A stretch of DNA of 64,000 nucleotides. It comes from Leclercia adecarboxylata (GTDB lineage: Bacteria; Pseudomonadota; Gammaproteobacteria; Enterobacterales; Enterobacteriaceae). The notes under the pieces are model-generated. The model saw only the letters and a list, made by a program, of their open reading frames with translations, searched no databases and had not been told where the DNA came from. The stretch lies in the NCBI GenBank assembly GCA_002360945.1, contig DERO01000036.1:28070-92069 (forward strand). Direction: 5' to 3'. The position numbers were made by a program, and so were the translations under genes. Below, piece after piece: positions 57,051 to 64,000 of the stretch (position 1 is its first letter; every line of letters starts with the position of its first letter).

Positions 57051-58187
57051 TTAATGGTCGAGATAGAGGTAGTGCATCCAGCTGGTCATACGCAGCAGGA
57101 CCTTACGCATCACCGAGACGTGCGCGAAGTGGTCGGAGTAAACCGCCACCTGGGCGTAGATACCGTCCGGCAGCGCGTCCACCTCGGCATTCGGATCCAG
57201 CTCGATGGTACCCAGCACGCCATCGGAACCCGGCACCATCGTCAGGGACTGCAGCGAACCTTGCGCCTGGTAGGAGCCGCCCGGCACCACCGGCAGAATG
57301 CTAGTCAGCTTGCCGGGGAAGACCTGGCCTGGCAGCGCGCTGAACACCACTTCCGCTTCGTCACCCGGCTTCAGACGCAGGAGTGAGTTCTGGCGGAACT
57401 GGGCGACGATCATCCGTTTCTGCTCAGGAATAAACACCATCACCGGACGCAGCGGCAGCGAGGCGGCATAGGTTCCCGGGCGAATCAGCACCTGGGTGAT
57501 GTAGCCGTCGCTTGGCGCCCGGACGATGGTCTGATCCAGGTTATAGGTGGCTTCGGCCAACTGGGCGCGCAGGGAGGCAATCTGCGACTGCTCACCGTTG
57601 ACCATGCTGTCTAACTGGCTCTGAATCTGCGTCTGTTCAGCAACGGAACCTTTCACCATGGCATCCTGTGCCAGATAGTTCTGCCGCGCATTATCGATAT
57701 CGCTTTCAGAGAACGGATTGACTTTCGCCTGACTGCCTTTCAGGTAACGCTGATAATCTTTATACAGCCGGTCACGCTCAGCGGACACCCGCGTGGTATT
57801 GGCAACGGCTTCTGAAAGTTGCGCCTTCAGATTGTCAATATTGTGCGTGGCGGTCACCAGGTCAGCCTGTAATCTGTCGACACGGGCTTTATACCTGCCC
57901 GGATCGATTTTAAATAACACTTCGCCCTTTTTAATAAGCTGGTTATTTTTATCGGTGACTTCACTGACGACACCCGTGACCTGCGGGGTAATAGGAATAG
58001 AAATAACCGCTTTCTGCGCCGTAAACGTATAAGGGTGGTTATAATTCATTAATAAGATGAGACCGGCCACGAGAAATACCCCGCCCAGGGTCGCAGTCGC
58101 CAGCGTCCATTGGTTTACCGGAATACGAAATATTTTAAAGATGGCCCAGGCAAAGGCGACATAAGTCAATACGATCAACAGATCCAT
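57051..58187 (-). CDS. yibH: HlyD-family membrane fusion protein YibH
   Basis: 378 residues, E. coli length. One N-terminal membrane helix (about 25-47), a lipoyl/beta-barrel and a long helical hairpin (about 100-210, rich in Q/L/A heptads) typical of periplasmic adaptor proteins. No dedicated pump gene is adjacent; the partner gene yibI encodes a small membrane protein. Function uncharacterised. Confidence 0.9.
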   Translation of the reverse strand: MDLLIVLTYVAFAWAIFKIFRIPVNQWTLATATLGGVFLVAGLILLMNYNHPYTFTAQKAVISIPITPQVTGVVSEVTDKNNQLIKKGEVLFKIDPGRYKARVDRLQADLVTATHNIDNLKAQLSEAVANTTRVSAERDRLYKDYQRYLKGSQAKVNPFSESDIDNARQNYLAQDAMVKGSVAEQTQIQSQLDSMVNGEQSQIASLRAQLAEATYNLDQTIVRAPSDGYITQVLIRPGTYAASLPLRPVMVFIPEQKRMIVAQFRQNSLLRLKPGDEAEVVFSALPGQVFPGKLTSILPVVPGGSYQAQGSLQSLTMVPGSDGVLGTIELDPNAEVDALPDGIYAQVAVYSDHFAHVSVMRKVLLRMTSWMHYLYLDH

Positions 58188-58189
58188 GA

Positions 58190-58546
58190 TTATTGCTCCG
58201 ACGTGTTCTTATCAGCCACGGGGGGCACCGCGGCCAGTTTCTGTTCCAGCTCGGCGACGCGCTTTGCCAGCGCATCAACGTCGGGGTTACGATCTGGCGG
58301 CTGAATGTGGTTCTGCATTCCCCAGCCTCGCTCAGGCTGGTAGAGCGTTGCCCAGATCCACAGAAATGGCCAAATGGCATGCAGCGTAAACAGGCTTATC
58401 CACCCCGCCGTATGGATCGCATCGGCATGAGGATGGTTGCGCTTTTTGGCCATGTTATAAGGAATGTCATGAATCGCGATGATTCCATAAAAAAGAACCA
58501 CGAAGACAAAGATCAACACACCCAGCGCAAAATAGTTGAGAAACAT
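58190..58546 (-). CDS. yibI: DUF3302 inner membrane protein YibI
   Basis: 118 residues with two hydrophobic segments (about 5-28 and 48-68) and a coiled-coil-like C-terminus ([13 protein letters not shown]). Same size as E. coli YibI (120). Ends 2 nt before yibH, so the two are translated from one transcript and probably work together. Confidence 0.88.
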   Translation of the reverse strand: MFLNYFALGVLIFVFVVLFYGIIAIHDIPYNMAKKRNHPHADAIHTAGWISLFTLHAIWPFLWIWATLYQPERGWGMQNHIQPPDRNPDVDALAKRVAELEQKLAAVPPVADKNTSEQ

Positions 58547-58893
58547 ATTTGCCTCATTAAAGAAATCTTAAACTCATTAAAATAATTAAATGGTAAGCAA
58601 CCACATTAATTTACTGCTAAGTACACGGGCATGTACTTATTATTTCATAAGAGCCGGGGAGTATGGTTTTTTCTTATATCTCCATGCAAGTTTAGAAGCG
58701 TGACAAAATATATCCTGAATAATAATAGACTTAAGTTTACAGTATGAGCTTAATCCAGCTTAGCACTTTTCGCCATACCATATTCCAGGTGTCTTTTTTT
58801 AACGATAAGTGTTGCTTACTTACATCCTGGCGTCGATCGAAAAAACAGATGTTGCCGCCGATCACATCCAGAGAATTCCGTATAAAAATTTTT

Positions 58894-58909
58894 TGTGGAT
58901 TAGATCACA
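58894..58909. promoter_or_regulatory. CRP site 1 upstream of mtlA
   Basis: TGTGG ATTAGA TCACA: the TGTGA-N6-TCACA consensus with one mismatch. In E. coli several CRP sites precede mtlA. Confidence 0.75.
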
Positions 58910-58937
58910 TTCTGGAAACAAAACCGCAGCAGTGAAA

Positions 58938-58953
58938 TGTGATTCAATTCACA
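58938..58953. promoter_or_regulatory. CRP site 2 upstream of mtlA
   Basis: TGTGA TTCAAT TCACA: an exact match to the CRP core consensus. Confidence 0.85.
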
Positions 58954-59010
58954 TTTTACCGGCCAAATAGCCGTTTCAACGTGCATTGTATTTTTTTTAC
59001 ACTTCAAATT

Positions 59011-59026
59011 TGTGACATAAATCACT
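59011..59026. promoter_or_regulatory. CRP site 3 upstream of mtlA
   Basis: TGTGA CATAAA TCACT: one mismatch to the CRP core consensus. Confidence 0.75.
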
Positions 59027-59054
59027 TCAATCCTGACCGCACCCCCTATCTTTA

Positions 59055-59070
59055 CGTGATTCGGATCACA
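59055..59070. promoter_or_regulatory. CRP site 4 upstream of mtlA (promoter-proximal)
   Basis: CGTGA TTCGGA TCACA: one mismatch. If the -10 is TTAAAC at 59093, its centre lies near -42, the position of class II activation. Confidence 0.7.
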
Positions 59071-59207
59071 CTATTTTTACCCGTCTGGACAGTTAAACAA
59101 TTAAGTGCCAGATTTCACGCATCAGAACAGGGCCGGGCAACCTCTGCCACCGCATTAACAACAAACCTCGGGCTTAAGGCCTGCGTAAACAGAAGAAGGG
59201 GTGTTTT

Positions 59208-61115
59208 ATGTCATCCGATTTCAAGATCAAAGTACAAAGCTTTGGTCGATTCCTTAGCAACATGGTGATGCCAAATATCGGCGCGTTTATCGCGTGGGGT
59301 ATTATCACCGCGTTATTTATTCCGACAGGGTGGTTGCCTAACGAAACGCTGGCGAAACTTGTTGGCCCAATGATCACCTATCTGCTGCCACTGCTCATCG
59401 GTTATACCGGTGGTCGTCTGGTGGGCGGTGACCGCGGTGGCGTGGTCGGTGCGATCACCACCATGGGCGTGATCGTCGGTGCGGATATGCCGATGTTCCT
59501 CGGCGCGATGATTGCCGGCCCGCTGGGCGGCTGGGCCATTAAGAAGTTCGACGTCTGGGTTGATGGCAAAATCAAATCCGGCTTCGAAATGCTGGTGAAC
59601 AACTTCTCTGCCGGCATCATCGGGATGATCCTGGCCATTCTGGCGTTCCTTGGCATTGGCCCGGCAGTTGAAGTGCTCTCCAAAATTCTGGCGGCGGGCG
59701 TTAACTTCATGGTTGCCCACGACATGCTGCCGCTGGCGTCCATCTTTGTTGAACCGGCGAAAATCCTGTTCCTCAACAACGCCATCAACCACGGTATCTT
59801 CTCACCGCTGGGTATTCAGCAGTCTCACGACCTCGGCAAATCGATCTTCTTCCTGATTGAAGCTAACCCGGGTCCGGGTATGGGCGTCCTGCTGGCGTAC
59901 ATCTTCTTCGGTCGCGGTAGCGCGAAACAGTCTGCTGGCGGTGCGGCGATCATCCACTTCCTGGGTGGTATCCACGAAATTTACTTCCCATACGTGCTGA
60001 TGAACCCACGTCTGATCCTCGCCGTTATCCTCGGCGGTATGACCGGCGTGTTCACCCTGAGCGTGCTGAACGGCGGTCTGGTTTCTCCGGCCTCTCCAGG
60101 TTCTATCCTGGCGGTACTGGCGATGACCCCGAAAGGTGCCTACTTCGCGAACCTGGCCGCTATCTTCGCCGCCATGGCCGTCTCCTTCGTGGTGTCTGCC
60201 ATCCTGCTGAAAACCAGCAAAGTGAAAGAAGAAGACGATATCGAAGCGGCTACCCGTCGTATGCAGGACATGAAAGCCCAGTCTAAAGGCGCAACCCCGC
60301 TGGCCGCTGGCGATGTCTCTAACGACCTGAGCCACGTACGTAAAATCATCGTTGCCTGCGACGCCGGTATGGGTTCCAGCGCCATGGGTGCGGGCGTCCT
60401 GCGTAAGAAAGTCGCGGATGCCGGTTTGTCTCAGATTTCCGTAACCAACAGCGCCATTAACAGCCTGCCGCCGGATGTTGACCTGGTCATCACCCACCGC
60501 GACCTGACCGAACGTGCGATGCGCCAGGTTCCGCAGGCGCAGCATATTTCGCTGACCAACTTCCTCGACAGCGGCCTGTACACTAACCTGACCGAACGTC
60601 TGGTGGCGGCACAGCGTCACGAAGAGAACGAAGTGAAAGTGCGTACCAGCCTGCAGGACAGCTTTGACGAGAGCAACAGCCACCTGTTCCGTCTGGGTGC
60701 GGAGAATATCTTCCTGGGTCGTACCGCGAGCCACAAAGAAGAGGCGATTCGCTTTGCCGGTGAGCAGCTGGTGAAAGGCGGCTACGTGCAGCCGGAATAT
60801 GTTGAAGCGATGCTGGAACGTGAAAAACTGACCCCGACCTACCTGGGCGAATCCATTGCGGTGCCGCACGGTACGGTTGAAGCGAAAGACCGCGTGCTGA
60901 AAACCGGCGTGGTGTTCTGTCAGTATCCGGCAGGCGTGCGCTTCGGTGAAGAAGAGGACGACATTGCTCGTCTGGTGATTGGTATCGCGGCCCGTAACAA
61001 CGAGCACATCCAGGTGATTACCAGCCTGACCAATGCTCTGGACGATGAGACCGTTATCGAACGTCTGGCAAACACCACCAGCGTTGAAGAAGTCCTGGCG
61101 CTGTTGAACAAGTAA
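59208..61115 (+). CDS. mtlA: Mannitol PTS permease, EIICBA
   Basis: Takes up D-mannitol and phosphorylates it to mannitol 1-phosphate. 635 residues with three fused parts: membrane EIIC (about 1-345), EIIB with phospho-Cys384 (VACDAGMGSSAMG) and EIIA with phospho-His554 (IAVPHGTVEAKD). These positions equal those of E. coli MtlA. Preceded by four CRP-like sites; co-transcribed with mtlD and mtlR. SD GAAGGGG. Confidence 0.98.
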   Translation: MSSDFKIKVQSFGRFLSNMVMPNIGAFIAWGIITALFIPTGWLPNETLAKLVGPMITYLLPLLIGYTGGRLVGGDRGGVVGAITTMGVIVGADMPMFLGAMIAGPLGGWAIKKFDVWVDGKIKSGFEMLVNNFSAGIIGMILAILAFLGIGPAVEVLSKILAAGVNFMVAHDMLPLASIFVEPAKILFLNNAINHGIFSPLGIQQSHDLGKSIFFLIEANPGPGMGVLLAYIFFGRGSAKQSAGGAAIIHFLGGIHEIYFPYVLMNPRLILAVILGGMTGVFTLSVLNGGLVSPASPGSILAVLAMTPKGAYFANLAAIFAAMAVSFVVSAILLKTSKVKEEDDIEAATRRMQDMKAQSKGATPLAAGDVSNDLSHVRKIIVACDAGMGSSAMGAGVLRKKVADAGLSQISVTNSAINSLPPDVDLVITHRDLTERAMRQVPQAQHISLTNFLDSGLYTNLTERLVAAQRHEENEVKVRTSLQDSFDESNSHLFRLGAENIFLGRTASHKEEAIRFAGEQLVKGGYVQPEYVEAMLEREKLTPTYLGESIAVPHGTVEAKDRVLKTGVVFCQYPAGVRFGEEEDDIARLVIGIAARNNEHIQVITSLTNALDDETVIERLANTTSVEEVLALLNK

Positions 61116-61120
61116 GTTTT

Positions 61121-61192
61121 TCCCTTCCCTCTCCCCGTTGGGGAGAGGGTTAGGGTGAGGGAAAAGCCTCACCCCAGCCCTCTCGGGTCACA
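61121..61192. repeat. GC-rich palindromic repeat between mtlA and mtlD
   Basis: CCCTCTCCCCGTTGGGGAGAGGG followed by TTAGGGTGAGGG and a partner CCTCACCCCAGCCCTCTC. This matches a widespread enterobacterial intergenic palindrome (CCCTAACCCTCTCC type). It is probably transcribed and could separate mtlA and mtlD expression levels. Confidence 0.65.
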
Positions 61193-61212
61193 ACATTGAT
61201 GAAGGTAATACG

Positions 61213-62361
61213 ATGAAAGCATTACATTTCGGCGCAGGTAATATCGGTCGTGGTTTTATCGGCAAACTGCTGGCAGACGCCGGCATTACGCTGACATTCG
61301 CGGATGTGAATCAGACGGTACTGGATGCCCTGAATGCCCGTCATAGCTATCAGGTGCATGTGGTAGGCGAAAACGAGCAGGTCGAAACCGTGACCGGCGT
61401 GAACGCGGTCAGCAGCATTGGCGACGACGTTATCGACCTGATTGCCAGCGTTGACCTGGTGACCACGGCGGTGGGTCCGGTGGTGCTGGAGCGTATCGCC
61501 CCGGCCGTCGCCAAAGGGCTGGCAAAACGTAAGGCCCAGGGTAACGACGCCCCGCTGAACATCATCGCCTGTGAGAACATGGTGCGCGGCACCACCCAGC
61601 TGAAAGGCCATGTGATGGCCGCCGTGGCTGACGAAGATAAAGCCTGGGTTGAAGAACACGTGGGCTTTGTCGACTCCGCCGTGGACCGCATCGTTCCGCC
61701 GTCGGCCTCCGCCACCCACGATCCGCTGGAAGTGACCGTGGAAACTTTCAGCGAGTGGATTGTTGACAAAACCCAGTTCAAAGGCGCACTGCCTGAGATC
61801 GCCGGGATGGAATTAACCGATAACCTGATGGCATTTGTCGAGCGTAAGCTCTTCACGCTGAACACCGGGCATGCTATAACCGCCTACCTCGGTAAATTAG
61901 CCGGTCATCAGACCATTCGTGACGCCATTCTCGATGAGAACGTTCGCGCCGTGGTAAAAGGTGCAATGGACGAGAGCGGCGCGGTCCTGATTAAACGCTA
62001 CGGTTTTGATGCCGATAAGCATGCGGCATATATTCAGAAAATCCTCGGTCGTTTTGAAAACCCGTATCTGAAAGATGACGTTGAGCGCGTGGGCCGTCAG
62101 CCGCTGCGCAAGCTGAGCGCGGGCGATCGTCTGATCAAGCCGCTGCTCGGCACACTGGAATACGGTCTGCCGCACACCAGTCTGGTCAAAGGCATTGCCG
62201 CCGCGATGCACTACCGCAGCGAAGAAGATCCGCAGGCGCAGGAGCTGGCGCAGCTGATTGACGAGCAGGGTCCACAGGCCGCGCTGGCGCAGGTATCCGG
62301 TCTGGATGCCAATAGCGACGTGGTTCTGGAGGCGGTTAACGACTATAACGCAACCAAATGA
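61213..62361 (+). CDS. mtlD: Mannitol-1-phosphate 5-dehydrogenase
   Basis: Oxidises mannitol 1-phosphate to fructose 6-phosphate with NAD+. 382 residues, E. coli length; the Rossmann motif [12 protein letters not shown] is at residues 6-17 and the catalytic-lysine region [18 protein letters not shown] lies near 210-230. The stop overlaps the mtlR start region by 4 nt. Confidence 0.98.
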   Translation: MKALHFGAGNIGRGFIGKLLADAGITLTFADVNQTVLDALNARHSYQVHVVGENEQVETVTGVNAVSSIGDDVIDLIASVDLVTTAVGPVVLERIAPAVAKGLAKRKAQGNDAPLNIIACENMVRGTTQLKGHVMAAVADEDKAWVEEHVGFVDSAVDRIVPPSASATHDPLEVTVETFSEWIVDKTQFKGALPEIAGMELTDNLMAFVERKLFTLNTGHAITAYLGKLAGHQTIRDAILDENVRAVVKGAMDESGAVLIKRYGFDADKHAAYIQKILGRFENPYLKDDVERVGRQPLRKLSAGDRLIKPLLGTLEYGLPHTSLVKGIAAAMHYRSEEDPQAQELAQLIDEQGPQAALAQVSGLDANSDVVLEAVNDYNATK

Positions 62362-62948
62362 TGCAGGAACTGGCGCAGGTCATCCTGCGCCCGGAAGATA
62401 GATTGTCAGATATGCAGGCAATAATGGAACAAACCCAGGCCTTTGAAAACCGTGTGCTGGAGCGTCTGAATGCTGGCAAAACCGTTCGAAGTTTCCTGAT
62501 ATCCGCCGTCGAGTTGTTAACCGAGGCGGTGAATATCCTGGTACTTCAGGTGTTTCGCAAAGACGACTACGCGGTGAAATACGCAGTTGAACCGTTACTC
62601 GACGGCGACGGCCCCTTGGGCGATTTATCCGTGCGTCTGAAACTGATCTATGGCCTGGGCGTTATCAGCCGTCATGAGTATGAAGATGCCGAGCTGCTGA
62701 TGGCGCTGCGTGAAGAGCTGAATCACGACGGCAACGAGTATGCGTTCACCGACGACGAGATCCTCGGCCCGCTGGGCGAGCTGCACTGCGTGACCGCCCT
62801 GCCCCCGACGCCGCATTTTGATACCAGCGACCCGGAGCTGTACGCGATGCAGAAGCAGCGTTACCAGCAGATCGTCCGCTCCACCATGGTCCTCTCCCTG
62901 ACTGAGCTGATTTCCCGAATCAGCTTAAAAAAAGCGTTTCAGAAGTAA
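62358..62948 (+). CDS. mtlR: Mannitol operon repressor MtlR
   Basis: 196 residues (E. coli 195), almost all helical. The start is ATGATG overlapping the mtlD stop, so the exact start is uncertain by one codon. The N-terminal 15 residues diverge from E. coli, but from RLSDMQ onwards conservation is high. It acts as repressor of the mtl operon without a classical DNA-binding motif. Third gene of mtlADR. Confidence 0.95.
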   Translation: MMQELAQVILRPEDRLSDMQAIMEQTQAFENRVLERLNAGKTVRSFLISAVELLTEAVNILVLQVFRKDDYAVKYAVEPLLDGDGPLGDLSVRLKLIYGLGVISRHEYEDAELLMALREELNHDGNEYAFTDDEILGPLGELHCVTALPPTPHFDTSDPELYAMQKQRYQQIVRSTMVLSLTELISRISLKKAFQK

Positions 62949-63007
62949 GCCTGCGCACATTGGTGTATCCTTCCCTGTAATCTCCCCTGTTTTTAGAGCT
63001 ATTTGTG

Positions 63008-63370
63008 ATGAAAGAAGTCGAAAAGAACGAAATTAAACGCCTGAGCGACCGCCTGGATCTGATCCGCCACCAGCAGGCCAGCCTCTCGCTGGTTGATGCC
63101 GCCGAGAAATACGCCGAGCTGGAAAAAGAGAAAGCGACGCTGGAAACCGAAATCGAGCGCCTGCGTGGCGTGAAAGAGCAGAAGCTGAGCAAAGAAGCGC
63201 AGAAGCTGTCAAACCTGCCTTTCCGTCGCGCGATCACCAAGAAAGAACAGGCCGACATGGGCAAGCTGAAGAAAAGCGTGCGCGGCCTGGTGGTTGTCCA
63301 CCCGATGACCGAGCTGGGTCGTGAAATGGGTCTGAAAGAGATGACCGGCTTCAGTAAGACTGAGTTCTGA
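63008..63370 (+). CDS. yibL: YibL, ribosome-associated DUF2810 protein
   Basis: 120 residues from the ATG at 63008 (a GTG directly before it is less likely). N-terminal half is coiled coil ([11 protein letters not shown]...[17 protein letters not shown]), C-terminal half a basic conserved domain ([18 protein letters not shown]). The E. coli protein co-purifies with ribosomes; function unclear. The small gene yibT found between mtlR and yibL in K-12 is not present in the 59-nt gap. Confidence 0.9.
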   Translation: MKEVEKNEIKRLSDRLDLIRHQQASLSLVDAAEKYAELEKEKATLETEIERLRGVKEQKLSKEAQKLSNLPFRRAITKKEQADMGKLKKSVRGLVVVHPMTELGREMGLKEMTGFSKTEF

Positions 63371-63374
63371 TTTT

Positions 63375-63406
63375 TTGCCGGGTGGCGCGACGCTTACCCG
63401 GCCTGT
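63375..63406. repeat. REP unit after yibL
   Basis: TTGCCGGGTGGCGCGACGCTTACCCGGCCTG palindrome, 5 nt after the yibL stop. Confidence 0.82.
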
Positions 63407-63424
63407 CATTTTCCTCTCCTTCAA

Positions 63425-63441
63425 AATTGGCCCAACCAATT
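63425..63441. promoter_or_regulatory. LldR-type operator O1 upstream of lldP
   Basis: AATTGGCCCAACCAATT, an inverted repeat of AATTGG / CCAATT. In E. coli LldR binds two such operators flanking the lldPRD promoter, one of which reads AATTGG CCCTA CCAATT. Confidence 0.75.
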
Positions 63442-63494
63442 CCGCAACCAACCCTCCTCTGGTTCACAATTCCATAATCTTTGCTCACAAACAC

Positions 63495-63523
63495 ATTGCC
63501 GACCAATAACATTTGGTTAACCA
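63495..63523. promoter_or_regulatory. Second LldR-like operator cluster upstream of lldP
   Basis: ATTGCCGACCAAT (63495-63507) followed by TGGTTAACCA (63514-63523), both palindromic with TGG/CCA arms, 119-147 nt before lldP. Likely the downstream operator partner of O1; exact boundaries uncertain. Confidence 0.5.
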
Positions 63524-63641
63524 TTTGTTGTCATTAACCCTACATCACACTATTGGCAGGACCACTTTTACACGTAATGTGACGCCGAGATGAGCACAGA
63601 CTCACCGCGCCGCAGAAGGTGCGGTCCTCGGGAGACCTGCA

Positions 63642-64000
63642 ATGAGCCTCTGGCAACAAAACTACGATCCGGCAGGCAATATCTGGCTATCCAGCCTGAT
63701 TGCCTCGCTGCCTATCCTGTTCTTCTTCTTTGCGCTGATTAAACTCAAGCTGAAGGGATACCTTGCCGCGACGTACACCGTTGCCATCGCCCTGATGGTG
63801 GCGCTGTTCTTCTACAAAATGCCGGTGGATCGCGCTCTGGCCTCGGTCGTTTATGGCTTCTTCTATGGCCTGTGGCCGATTGCGTGGATCATCATTGCCG
63901 CAGTCTTCGTCTATAAAATCTCGGTGAAAACCGGGCAGTTCGACATTATTCGCTCGTCGATCCTCTCCATTACCCCGGACCAGCGCCTGCAGATGCTGAT
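63642..64000 (+). CDS. lldP: L-lactate permease, N-terminal fragment (cut by window edge)
   Basis: 119 codons of L-lactate permease, starting [19 protein letters not shown], nearly identical to E. coli LldP, with the first three membrane helices (about 15-35, 40-60, 70-95). Start ATG follows SD GGAGA. It imports lactate and glycolate with protons. In E. coli lldR and lldD follow downstream, outside the window. Confidence 0.96.
   Translation, partial: MSLWQQNYDPAGNIWLSSLIASLPILFFFFALIKLKLKGYLAATYTVAIALMVALFFYKMPVDRALASVVYGFFYGLWPIAWIIIAAVFVYKISVKTGQFDIIRSSILSITPDQRLQML

Larger units (their letters stand above)
58547..59207. promoter_or_regulatory. Long regulatory region upstream of mtlA
   Basis: About 660 nt between divergent yibI and mtlA. 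The mtlA-proximal half (58890-59110) contains four CRP-like sites, listed separately, and a candidate -10 TTAAAC at 59093-59098, which puts the 59055-59070 CRP site near -41.5. The yibI-proximal half (58547-58890) is A/T rich; I recognised no ORF or RNA gene there. Confidence 0.7.

Noticed and set aside
58744-59199. Small open frames (63 and 109 codons) in the mtlA control region
   Set aside because: They overlap the four CRP sites and the likely mtlA promoter, and have no SD site or protein-like composition.
59802-61172. 456-codon open frame antisense to mtlA
   Set aside because: Shadow of mtlA, whose EIIB Cys and EIIA His sites are intact; the product is His/Gln-rich and low in information.
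63008-63370. A CRISPR or toxin-antitoxin system anywhere in the window
   Set aside because: No regularly spaced direct repeats were seen. yiaG resembles an antitoxin but has no toxin gene next to it, and yibL is a ribosome-associated protein.

Overview
The window reads as chromosomal backbone of a member of the Enterobacteriaceae, about the Enterobacter / Lelliottia / Leclercia / Kluyvera level of distance from Escherichia coli. Most proteins have the same length as their E. coli K-12 counterparts and keep most of their residues, and gene order largely follows the E. coli yhjX-to-lldP region. The genus cannot be fixed from sequence alone. No prophage, insertion sequence, CRISPR array or integrase is visible. 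Gene functions and gene-order comparisons come from remembered knowledge of the families and of E. coli K-12, not from a search.

Layout. 1-687: the start of tuf and the thrU-tyrU-glyT-thrT tRNA operon (minus), then coaA (plus). 2028-7748: the dipeptide ABC transporter operon dppABCDF (minus), directly abutting coaA, which is not the K-12 neighbourhood. 8393-13805: tRNA-Pro(UGG), eptB, yhjX with a YpdB-type operator, yhjY, tag and yiaC. 13768-16926: bisC and yiaD. 17057-22227: a LacI/PtxS-type regulator and four genes for 2-ketogluconate use (kguE, kguK, kguT, and a ghrB-like reductase as kguD), with a 14-bp operator palindrome. 22283-25738: cspA with its long cold-shock leader, yiaF, yiaG and an ABC-F ATPase. 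25992-30623: glyS, glyQ, ysaB, wecH. 30703-38895: the D-xylose regulon, xylBA divergent from xylFGHR. 38935-44011: bax, malS, avtA, ysaA.

44138-48549 is the most distinctive accessory segment: an AraC-type regulator divergent from a GPH-family sugar symporter and a GH127 beta-L-arabinofuranosidase, probably for plant-derived beta-L-arabinosides. It sits where K-12 carries yiaJ-yiaS. The flanking yiaT and yiaU remain (48600-50449). 50419-56957: aldB, a ROK sugar kinase in the yiaY slot, selB, selA, yibF. 57051-58546: yibIH. 59208-62948: the mannitol operon mtlADR under four CRP-like sites. 63008-64000: yibL and the start of lldP.

Functionally the window is rich in nutrient uptake (dipeptides, xylose, mannitol, 2-ketogluconate, maltodextrin, arabinosides, lactate). 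Many of these loci are regulated by catabolite repression plus a dedicated regulator. Translation functions (tRNAs, EF-Tu, GlyRS, the selenocysteine machinery) are interspersed. Six REP-type palindromes and ten strong hairpins or terminators separate the units. I saw no convincing undescribed system; the best candidates for follow-up are the GH127 cassette, the kgu operon and its operator, and several local differences from K-12 gene order.
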